DNA of 64,000 nt from Bacteroidota bacterium (GTDB lineage: Bacteria; Bacteroidota; Bacteroidia; Bacteroidales; Lentimicrobiaceae): assembly GCA_023417935.1 (NCBI GenBank), contig JAEZDY010000024.1, positions 310,001-374,000 of the forward strand. The letters run 5' to 3'. A model generated the notes under the pieces. The model was not told the origin of the DNA, searched no databases, and worked only from the letters and a program-made list of their open reading frames with translations. The stretch's first letter is position 1, and each line of letters begins with the position of its first letter. Positions 9,201-16,256 of the stretch are shown here, piece by piece. Position numbers and translations under genes: made by a program.

Positions 9201-12200
9201 GTGCTCCCGGGCAATAATGGGCTCCTGAAGGTTTCAAATGTAAAATTAAGTTCCTTTGATTTATCGGGAATCATGAAATCATGTTGTTCAGTGAAGTTAT
9301 GATTTTGATAAACGAGGGTTGCAAGTAGACTTACCTGACCGGTAAGACTATCAGGCAGATCAAATTTATATTGCTTTTGATCGCTTATGTTATACCATTC
9401 ATGCTTCAGGATCTTGCCTTTACTTTGTATTTCGATCAACAGTCTGCCATTAACGGCACTGCCGGCAAGAAATCTGATTTCATCCCCCTGAGCCGGCTCG
9501 GGGGTAAGCACTGTAAACCAAAGATGTTCAGGTGCTGGTATCTTACGAGATACAGGATCAAAAATTGTGATCTGTTTTTCTGTTTCAACAGGGGTGCCAT
9601 ATACATCAGTTGCTGACAGTATCATAAGATAGCGTCCCGGTTCAGCCTTGAGGTCTTTAAGATTAACAATGCTGTCAGTTGCTGTATTTATCGTACTTGA
9701 ATAAACAAGTTTTTCCCTGATAGCCAAAGCTTTTTCAGGTGTTTGCGACCAGGGATTGTTTCTTTCAATCTCATTCAAGTAAGGGAAATTCGGTAACCTG
9801 GATTTGAATTCATCCCTTGTATAAAATGCTGTGTCAGGTATATCCCACTCACGTGGAATAAGCAGATCACCTTCTTTCAGTTTGTGAAGTTCAATCTTTA
9901 CAGTTGCAGGTACTTTGCTGCCACTAAGATTAGTTGAATTGACAGTAAATGGTTTCCAATCAGCAACATTGACTACAACCGGGACATCAGTATCAAGGAT
10001 CAATGCTTTATTACTTACATTAACAGTTGTTTGCCCCGATTGCGTCTCACCATTTATGTCGGTTGCATCAGCATAAATTGTATAGGTAAAAAATGGATCC
10101 TGATTTCCATAGTTAGCTGGATCAGGCACCGCGGTAAATCTGATTTTGAAATTACCTTGTTCATCAACATTTATAGTTCCATTGGCAATTTCTGCATCGG
10201 GAATGTTGAAAGGAGGCCAGATACGGGAGGTGTATCTGAAAAATGGGAACATCACACTTCGTACAACCCGGTAGTTGACAGTTGCACCTGACAGAGGAAC
10301 ATCAGAATAGGATTTTACTTCACCTGTTAGTTCAACCTCAGCATTGAGGCGGTAAGTGCTATCGATTGGCTTGAATATAACTTCAAAGCGAGGGCGTTTA
10401 TATTCTTCAACATTGAAATAAACGCTGCCCGATTCACTTTCAATGCGCATTTGACCTGTTAAGCCTGCAGAAGGTATTACAAATGAATTGCTGAATGAAC
10501 CGTATTCTCCTGATGTAACATCAACACTGCTGATTTTCTGGCCATTAACATCATAGAGGCTTACGGTTGATTTGTGTTGCTGCACAATCTTATTAGCATT
10601 GCGTGCATTATCAATTACAATGCCTTTGAAATAAACAGGTTGTCCGGGGCGGTAAATAGCCCGGTCAGTAAAGAAGAAAGTGCTGATTCTTTGATCCCTG
10701 TCGGCATACCTGCCTCTGTTATACAAAGCAAAATAATTTTCGGCAATAAGAGTATCACCCTTGTGCCTGAACTCAAAGGAAAGATTTGCATTCTCATTTG
10801 CTCCCGGAGCTTTAATAGTAAAAGAACCATCGGCCCCTGTTTTGTATCGTGCCAGGTTTTTACGCGCATAGATCCGTGATCTATAGTCGTAATTCATTAT
10901 GAATGATTGAACTTCAACATCCTTCAATGGCTTGCCATCATTCCTGTCAAGAACATAAACCAATCCAGATCCATCGGGTGCATTGCGACTGATGTAAGTT
11001 ATATTACTTACCTGAATAAAGCCGAATGCAAGTGTTGTATCACTCTCTGTAAAAGTTTCCTGATCATTTATCATTAGTACATACTTGCCCGATTTGATTT
11101 CAGGCATGATTATTTCAGAAGAATGATTCAGATAATCTGATGCATCAGACACGGCAATTGTCCATTCCTTCAGAGGCTTTATTGCAAGGAATTTCCTCAG
11201 GTGGTTTTCACGATCACTATAGTACTCCCTGTTTGAGAGATATTCTGAACGTACGAGCCTAAGCCAGATTTTCTTAACATTTTTATATTTAAGCAGCAGG
11301 GGGAATTCTTTATCGGAACTAACCTCGTTGTTTGTCTGGAACTCTATCAACGGCTCTTCAATGATTTTGAGTAGGTTAGCACAATTCTTTGCTGCTGGTG
11401 TATCAGGAAAATTATTGATTGCTTTTAGGCACCATTCCCTTGCTTGCACCGGCTCATGCACTTTTTGTGAAGAAGAACCGTCTCCATTAGCACCTTTAAG
11501 AATCCTAACAGGAGGTGTAGGTTCAGAATAATAATATTCGGCTATTTTCTGCATAACGGCAGCAGAAACTGAGTGACCTGAATATTTCTTCTCAAGTGCA
11601 AGAAGCGAGTTCAGATAAAGGCTGTCGCGTTCGGGGTAGTTTATATTGTTGTAAACGAAATCAAGTCGCTTGAGATCAGCATCAACCAAGGCCTCAGGAT
11701 TCTTATCATTCAGGTGGAACCTAATCAATTGTTGCATAATCTGCAAGGCCTGAAGATCAAATGACAGTGAATCTTTGCTTGTAAGGTCAAGTGTAGTAAA
11801 GATGTCAGCAGGAAGTAACAGTGCCGAATCTCTCATTACATATTGATGAACTGGTTTAGTAAGAGATGCTTCCCCGTTGATAAAGAAATCAGCTGCGCGA
11901 TGCGCCAGGAAATCGAATAGAGTAGGGCGTAAAGCAGAAGATCCTGGTGCTTTTTCTATAATAGTTTCAAACTCACTAAGCTTAATTGACTGGAGTACGG
12001 ATGGGTTTTGAAGTGAAGCGCTGTAATGGAGTGATACTGCTTTGATAAAACTGTTGATATCCCATGTTTCAATAGGTGCAACATCCATGCCACCTTCTCC
12101 TGAATCACCCATTAAAACTGTCCGGTCAAGTATGATGTAACGGTTCTGGGAGTAAAACTGCCAATATAAATCAGCAAGGATTGAGTGGATTATTTGTGGC

Positions 12201-12589
12201 ACTGGCTCTTTCAGTCCTACAGCTCTGGTGGATAACTGATCAACCCTAAGTAATTGTTCTCTTTCTGTTATGAACTTCTTTAAAAAATCCTCCTCATACT
12301 GCGATCTAAGCTTAAGCTCATAAAGATTTGCTTTAAGATACTGAGTGAAGTTTCCTTCTGCATAAGACTTTTGCATAATTGCAGCAACAAGTTTTAGCGC
12401 TGATTGCGGCAAGCCCTGATCGGCCAAACTATCTACTTGCTTCCATACCGGGTCACTATCATTTGGTGTTGCCATAGAACTTTGGGGATTGGATGGTCTG
12501 ACTGGTTTTGTGGCTTGCTGTGCAAATGATGCAGAGCTGTTAATGAAAAACAAAAACAGGAGGGTTTGAAACAGGCACGAGGATTTCAT
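6239..12589 (-). CDS. Alpha-2-macroglobulin family protein lacking the thioester
   Basis: This is a 2116-residue exported protein with signal peptide MKSSCLFQTLLFLFFINSSASFA. A ~500-residue helical region is followed by macroglobulin domains. The MG2 hallmark IYRPGQPVYFKG is near residue 648, the A2M domain (FTVPEALTRWNFMGLAHT) is near 1300, and an alpha/alpha-toroid thioester-type domain (QSSNGGWPWMEG) and a C-terminal receptor-like domain follow. Where thioester members have CxEQ before [TF]-RYYAN, this protein reads ENADQIFNRYYAN (about 1527-1539), so the Cys is Asn. It probably traps or binds proteases or acts structurally in the periplasm without covalent coupling. Such loss is known in the family (E. 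coli YfaS type). A -7 box lies at 12673-12680. Confidence 0.9.
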   Translation of the reverse strand: MKSSCLFQTLLFLFFINSSASFAQQATKPVRPSNPQSSMATPNDSDPVWKQVDSLADQGLPQSALKLVAAIMQKSYAEGNFTQYLKANLYELKLRSQYEEDFLKKFITEREQLLRVDQLSTRAVGLKEPVPQIIHSILADLYWQFYSQNRYIILDRTVLMGDSGEGGMDVAPIETWDINSFIKAVSLHYSASLQNPSVLQSIKLSEFETIIEKAPGSSALRPTLFDFLAHRAADFFINGEASLTKPVHQYVMRDSALLLPADIFTTLDLTSKDSLSFDLQALQIMQQLIRFHLNDKNPEALVDADLKRLDFVYNNINYPERDSLYLNSLLALEKKYSGHSVSAAVMQKIAEYYYSEPTPPVRILKGANGDGSSSQKVHEPVQAREWCLKAINNFPDTPAAKNCANLLKIIEEPLIEFQTNNEVSSDKEFPLLLKYKNVKKIWLRLVRSEYLSNREYYSDRENHLRKFLAIKPLKEWTIAVSDASDYLNHSSEIIMPEIKSGKYVLMINDQETFTESDTTLAFGFIQVSNITYISRNAPDGSGLVYVLDRNDGKPLKDVEVQSFIMNYDYRSRIYARKNLARYKTGADGSFTIKAPGANENANLSFEFRHKGDTLIAENYFALYNRGRYADRDQRISTFFFTDRAIYRPGQPVYFKGIVIDNARNANKIVQQHKSTVSLYDVNGQKISSVDVTSGEYGSFSNSFVIPSAGLTGQMRIESESGSVYFNVEEYKRPRFEVIFKPIDSTYRLNAEVELTGEVKSYSDVPLSGATVNYRVVRSVMFPFFRYTSRIWPPFNIPDAEIANGTINVDEQGNFKIRFTAVPDPANYGNQDPFFTYTIYADATDINGETQSGQTTVNVSNKALILDTDVPVVVNVADWKPFTVNSTNLSGSKVPATVKIELHKLKEGDLLIPREWDIPDTAFYTRDEFKSRLPNFPYLNEIERNNPWSQTPEKALAIREKLVYSSTINTATDSIVNLKDLKAEPGRYLMILSATDVYGTPVETEKQITIFDPVSRKIPAPEHLWFTVLTPEPAQGDEIRFLAGSAVNGRLLIEIQSKGKILKHEWYNISDQKQYKFDLPDSLTGQVSLLATLVYQNHNFTEQHDFMIPDKSKELNFTFETFRSPLLPGSTEKWKIKITGPEGKPLQAELLASMYDASLDAFMKHNWYFSLYQPWQQNYTWELQQSFLTSGSLSVPRKYYGEPIVEQQYDKLNWFGYNYYNQYGGRPGFRGSAKGGRIMSMNGEVAMQESDDMEVITEQVAPAPVDATMSTPDQIDQPVQIRRNLQETAFFYPNLTTNKDGEVWVEFTVPEALTRWNFMGLAHTPELRNAQFTKEAVTRKELMVTPNLPRFFREGDKMVVRAKVSNLTPNPIQGEAQLEILDAMTMQPVNVKFNNSQPVQPFSIELNGNTNLNWSIDIPSNVGAVMVRVTAKAGNHSDGEEVMLPVLTNRMLVTETMPLPINGNETKKYNFTSLTENTAASVTKPAGSGTGTSGVNSRKNHRLTLEYTSNPAWYAIQALPWLEAQEKENADQIFNRYYANSIAGYIANSSPKIKNVFELWKTASPDALLSNLEKNQELKALMIEETPWLMDAKNESEQKQRIALLFDLNRLSTQRTSALMKLRQTQSSNGGWPWMEGMPESRYITQLIVTGMGKLNYLKVNDLKQDNESRQMVQQAVNYLSIRLNEDYRKILRDSGLSDSVNNKPKSKTNRSQKTNTASKGIDTDHLGYEHIQFLYALSYLNGIANPSEDAAEAIGYFSGQARKYWNNKSLYAQGMIAVWAGRSGDAKTAQSILASLREKATTSEEMGMYWRDNTGGYYWYQAPVETQALMIELFEEFGAKSGTPDSKTGELTNSQNRREVDQMKTWLLKQKQTQSWPTTTATAEAVYALLLRGTDWLQTDPSVKITAGNKTIELANNPDIKAEAGTGYFKTSWSGEEITPAMGNITVNKASDGPAWGAVYLQYFENLDKIQSAKSPLTITKKLYVRENTDEGQRLTEITSQQPLNLGDNVTVRIEITSDRNLEFVHLKDMRAAAFEPATTLSGYEWKGGLGYYRSTRDAATNFFIYYLQKGTYVFEYQLIVSQEGEFSNGISTIQCMYAPEFAAHSEGTRIEVKGK

Positions 12590-12670
12590 AACTGGAGTTT
12601 GGTTTAAGAAGATGCATGCGTAACAGCACTGATCAGATATTGATTAATGCTGCCTTTATTAGTATGCTTT

Positions 12671-12750
12671 AACAAAGTTATTCATTTCTTCTTGCAGTAT
12701 AGCATATACCTGAGTATGTATACTTAGCAAAGTCGTTTATTTCTTCTTTC
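12671..12750. repeat. Imperfect 25-bp direct repeat pair
   Basis: Positions 12671-12695 and 12726-12750 match at 20 of 25 bases. The second copy includes the last codons and stop of the DUF3108 gene. The first copy lies between the genes and carries the macroglobulin promoter box. It looks like a short segmental duplication of a gene end. Confidence 0.5.
12673..12680 (-). promoter_or_regulatory. -7 promoter box for the macroglobulin gene
   Basis: Read on the minus strand this is TAACTTTG, a perfect TAnnTTTG match. It would give a leader of about 75 nt before the ATG at 12589. The macroglobulin gene may also be reached by readthrough from the DUF3108 gene upstream. Confidence 0.5.
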
Positions 12751-13564
12751 CATTGTGCACTATAGCCGTAACAGGGTTTCTGATACCTTCAAAACTTACG
12801 AGCTCCATTTTAACTGAGCCAACTATTACCGCTGACTGCATCAACACAGGTATTCTGTTCTTGTCGTCAGTAACCCATAATTGCATAGGATAAGGCTCCT
12901 TAAAGACTTCACCTGTAGCCACCATTGGCTTAAACTTCAAACAATTGTATGTGCCCGATTCAGTTGTAACCTGCTCTCTGCCAAGGAAAATGATCTTTGA
13001 CGTATAAACGGAGTCATCCAGAAAGAAAGAAAGCGGAAAAGAATCACCGGGATCAACCCCTGTTATATCAAGGGTACGTGCATAATAAAAAACAGAAACA
13101 ATATCCTGAATATTTGATGGCACTCTCTTTACAGCATTGCGACTAATTGCCATATTGCTGAATTGCTCGAAGGTAACCTCATCATCTTTCTTGTATCCCC
13201 CCTCACGGGTGCGCCTGATAAAATACCAGGGAAACATGCCTTCTTCATCAATGAAAGTCTCAAACCTGTCGTTAACTTTAAAAAAGAAGTTGAATGCACC
13301 TTTTGACTCTCCGGTTCCCACCACATGGTAGGTAGGCCGGTTGTTTTTGATGACCTTTTTGTTTTTAACTTCAATCTTTGCTTCACCGGCAGTAACCTTA
13401 CCCGTTAGCAGTGATTGATAATATACCTTAAAAACCAGCTTTTCACCACGATCAAATGCAGTGTTGCCCATTTGCCTAACTGCTTGACTCCAGGTTAAAG
13501 CAGGCATTAAAAGAAAAATACACAGAAGAGTTTTAGTTATGATAGATAGTTGTTTAACGTTCAT
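12737..13564 (-). CDS. DUF3108 domain-containing exported protein
   Basis: The protein has 275 residues with a signal peptide (ITKTLLCIFLLMPALTWS-Q). The mature protein shows the DUF3108 pattern: FDRGEKLVFKVYYQSLLTGKVTAGEA at its start, YHVVGTGESKGAFNFFFKVNDRFETFID in the middle, and YNCLKFKPMVATGEVFKEPYPMQLWVTDD near the end. The family is beta-rich and periplasmic, and its biochemical role is not established. It is transcribed in the same direction as the macroglobulin gene 147 bp downstream, which suggests but does not prove a shared envelope role. A -7 box is at 13603-13610. Confidence 0.85.
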   Translation of the reverse strand: MNVKQLSIITKTLLCIFLLMPALTWSQAVRQMGNTAFDRGEKLVFKVYYQSLLTGKVTAGEAKIEVKNKKVIKNNRPTYHVVGTGESKGAFNFFFKVNDRFETFIDEEGMFPWYFIRRTREGGYKKDDEVTFEQFSNMAISRNAVKRVPSNIQDIVSVFYYARTLDITGVDPGDSFPLSFFLDDSVYTSKIIFLGREQVTTESGTYNCLKFKPMVATGEVFKEPYPMQLWVTDDKNRIPVLMQSAVIVGSVKMELVSFEGIRNPVTAIVHNGKKK

Positions 13565-13602
13565 TGTAGTGGCTGTTTCACCAACATTTGCAAAAAGCGT
13601 TC

Positions 13603-13610
13603 CAAATTTA
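13603..13610 (-). promoter_or_regulatory. -7 promoter box for the DUF3108 gene
   Basis: The minus strand reads TAAATTTG, a perfect -7 match, 38 bp before the ATG at 13564. It is one half of the 348-bp divergent gap 13565-13912. Apart from this box and the opposite one at 13862, nothing else was recognised in that gap. Confidence 0.6.
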
Positions 13611-13861
13611 TGATATTAAAAAAGGACGTCAGATTATTTAGTTTTGGCAACGAAAATCTTCATCCTTTTGACAGCAAATTTATTAGTATTGAGATTATTC
13701 TCAAGCATTATAAAAGAATACAAGATACTGGTTTGGCATAATAACAAGGTTGCTAATTGTATTGTTTTGGGCAAGTTGTTTTTTGAAAATAAGGCGAGTT
13801 GCTTTTCTTAAATTTTATATTCCAAAATTAAATATTAGATTATCTCTTATCTTTTTATACC

Positions 13862-13869
13862 TATATTTG
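13862..13869 (+). promoter_or_regulatory. -7 promoter box for the PKD protein gene
   Basis: TATATTTG matches TAnnTTTG. Transcription would begin near 13876, after the possible ATG at 13874, which favours the ATG at 13913 as the true start. Confidence 0.6.
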
Positions 13870-13912
13870 TTCTATGTGTGTAATCAGACGCATTTATAAA
13901 AAAACTATAGCC

Positions 13913-16012
13913 ATGAAAAGAAATCTACTAACCATGATTTTCCTGTCAGTTTTTTATACGATATCGTATGGACAGGAACCTGTTTACCTAACATTCTCTT
14001 CAACATTTTTGTCACAGTCTATTCAGGCTGAAAGTATCACCATCACCAATATTAATCGTGGTGGGGATACTACACTTTACTGGCCTGATACTGTGCTGGC
14101 AATGATAGCAGTAGGAATTGATGATGTACCGACTCATGAGCAGGAGTTCATTTTATTCCAAAATGCCCCGAATCCCATTGGTCCATCAGGTTCAGCAGGC
14201 ACTTCAATTAAAGCTTATTTTCCACGCAGCGGAACAACTCAGATGCAAGTAACTGACCTCACGGGCAAAACCATTACTTCTTTAAATAGGGAAGTTGAAA
14301 GGGGTTACAGCACTTTCAGTTTTATACCTGGAAGTAGTAATGTTTACATTGTTTCAGCCGTTTTTGGAGGTGAAACCAGAACTATTAAGGTTATTTCCAG
14401 CCAAAGAGCTGGAAACAGTGAATGTAGTTTGAAATTCATGGGAACAGAATACACTGATCGCGCACATAAAACAACAATGAGCAGGAGTGGTTTTGTATAT
14501 TATACCGGCGATTCCCTCCTCATGACCGCTAAATATCTTCAATTTACTTATAATATCATTGACACTCCAATTGAAAACACCAATTATACTTTTACTTTCT
14601 CAGAAATACTGAGCGGAAATGATCAGAAAACCTGGAAATTGTTAAGGGATGTTTCCACCGGAAGATACCCTTTGCAGGTAGGACCGAATGATGGTAGTAA
14701 CGTAATATGGTGGGCTTTTGGTTTGAACGAAGAATTACAAGTAAGGACCTGCATGCTTAACGATGAGTGGATTTTTACATCCGATGGTCAGATGTTATTC
14801 AGAGCATTGGGTGACTATTGGGCAGAAGGTGGTATATTTCATCCGGATCTTATAAATGCCTGCCAACCAGTTACACAAATGTATGGCCCGGGTGGAGAGG
14901 ATTTCTCAGCATGGGGTGATGGCGATCATATTTACGCCTATACAGAAGAAGATATTACCGTTACCGGCTATGGTGCCTATATCGCATTCCTGAAAACCGG
15001 AACCAACATGGAGGTGACGGTTCCACAGGAGCAGATTACTTATGAACTAATGAAGCTTTCAGAAGGTACAACTGACACTCTTATTGTTCAGTGTAACTAC
15101 ATGGCAGGAGATAATTTTCCTGCATATTGGAGATATGTTTTAGTGCATTATGATAACCCGGATGATGAGCCCCCACTCCCCGGACCGGCTCCGGTTGCTA
15201 ATTTTACTATGACACAACAAGAATTGACAGTTTTTACTACCAATACTTCTATAAATGCTGAAGAATACTTATGGGATTTTGGTGATGGAGTAACATCAAC
15301 TGAAGAAAACCCCACACATACATATGCAGTAGGTGGAATTTATACTATTTCATTAACGGCTTTTAATACCAGTGGTTCAGATGAATCTGTACGTTTAGCA
15401 TTCATGTCAAATGAACCCATCACGAATGCATTGCTGATAGGTGAACCATGGAAAGTAAAGGTAGATAACCTCACTATTTTCGTAGGGCCTGAACCTGGCA
15501 GTTTTGAATGGTGGAGTGTTCCACTAGAAGAAATGTTACCGGGCGGACCCTGGTCATGCTTGGTTAATGATGAATTTATATTCTCCACAAATGGAAATTA
15601 TGAATACCGAACCAATGGTGACGCCCGTAATGATGGCTATATGCTTAATTATCCTGTTGGATGTATAACTGATGCTGAATTACTGAATTCAGGAAATGGT
15701 GCTGCTTTCAGATCTGCAACCCATCTCTATACGTTTTATCCCGGAACCGGACAAGCGTATCCTTATATCATTTTTACAAATGGATCGCCATCAACAGCAG
15801 CTTTTATTGCTTTTTATAAAGGATATTATGGAGGAGAAAATGTAGATCCCTGGAGTCCTCCCAATGGAGGTAATACGACTAACAGGTACGAAGTACTGGG
15901 ATATGCAGATGATGGAGTAAAAGAATATCTTTTCATTTCAGTTGATCTTAATGGAGATGAGCCAGGTGGTGCTGCATGGTCCTATATTCTGGAACGGAAT
16001 TTTACAAAATAG
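13913..16012 (+). CDS. Secreted PKD-domain protein with N-terminal sorting-like module
   Basis: The protein has 699 residues. The start at 13913 was chosen because it gives a clean signal peptide (MKRNLLTMIFLSVFYTISYG-Q) and lies after the -7 box. Residues ~78-165 (ILFQNAPNPIGPSG, TQMQVTDLTGKTITSL, VYIVSAVFGGETRTIKVIS) closely resemble a T9SS type-A sorting domain, yet lie near the N-terminus, an arrangement also known in FISUMP-type Bacteroidota proteins. One PKD domain (YLWDFGDGVTSTEENPTHTY) occupies ~425-505. It is flanked by two related ~180-residue modules, ~240-420 and ~511-699, each with a W-K start, a GP...WW segment and a C-x(2)-[ND]-[DE]-[EF] strand. Surface location is inferred; a carbohydrate-binding role is a guess. 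Confidence 0.75.
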   Translation: MKRNLLTMIFLSVFYTISYGQEPVYLTFSSTFLSQSIQAESITITNINRGGDTTLYWPDTVLAMIAVGIDDVPTHEQEFILFQNAPNPIGPSGSAGTSIKAYFPRSGTTQMQVTDLTGKTITSLNREVERGYSTFSFIPGSSNVYIVSAVFGGETRTIKVISSQRAGNSECSLKFMGTEYTDRAHKTTMSRSGFVYYTGDSLLMTAKYLQFTYNIIDTPIENTNYTFTFSEILSGNDQKTWKLLRDVSTGRYPLQVGPNDGSNVIWWAFGLNEELQVRTCMLNDEWIFTSDGQMLFRALGDYWAEGGIFHPDLINACQPVTQMYGPGGEDFSAWGDGDHIYAYTEEDITVTGYGAYIAFLKTGTNMEVTVPQEQITYELMKLSEGTTDTLIVQCNYMAGDNFPAYWRYVLVHYDNPDDEPPLPGPAPVANFTMTQQELTVFTTNTSINAEEYLWDFGDGVTSTEENPTHTYAVGGIYTISLTAFNTSGSDESVRLAFMSNEPITNALLIGEPWKVKVDNLTIFVGPEPGSFEWWSVPLEEMLPGGPWSCLVNDEFIFSTNGNYEYRTNGDARNDGYMLNYPVGCITDAELLNSGNGAAFRSATHLYTFYPGTGQAYPYIIFTNGSPSTAAFIAFYKGYYGGENVDPWSPPNGGNTTNRYEVLGYADDGVKEYLFISVDLNGDEPGGAAWSYILERNFTK

Positions 16013-16036
16013 AATTTTCCTGATTGCAGGAATTCT
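16011..16036 (+). terminator. Stem-loop overlapping the PKD gene stop codon
   Basis: AGAATT-TT-CCTG pairs with CAGGAATTCT across an ATTG loop, with a 2-nt bulge. The hairpin begins inside the TAG stop. The T-run after it is short (TTTAT), so termination strength is uncertain. Confidence 0.45.
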
Positions 16037-16167
16037 TTATATCAGTAGTAAACCTCTTAGAAGGGTTGATGAAATTACGTATGATCAAATGATAGCATAG
16101 AAGGGCATTATCCATATATGGGTGTTTATTTTTATTTGAGAATTTAACCCATAAATGTTTGACAAAA

Positions 16168-16200
16168 CGGTATTTGTACTAAGATAAATCTGTATCTTTA
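16168..16200 (+). promoter_or_regulatory. Promoter for the malic enzyme gene
   Basis: A -33 box TTTG (16168-16171) is followed after 21 bp by TATCTTTA (16193-16200), one base off TAnnTTTG. The ATG at 16257 follows after 56 bp. Confidence 0.5.
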
Positions 16201-16256
16201 CTATTCATTTCGCTGCATCAATAGTTAGTTATTTGCATTCTTAAAAATACGCCATT

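Noticed and set aside
13550..13741. 63-codon plus-strand frame in the DUF3108/PKD intergenic gap
   Set aside because: It overlaps the DUF3108 start and its promoter box, has no recognisable sequence, and both flanking genes have promoters here.
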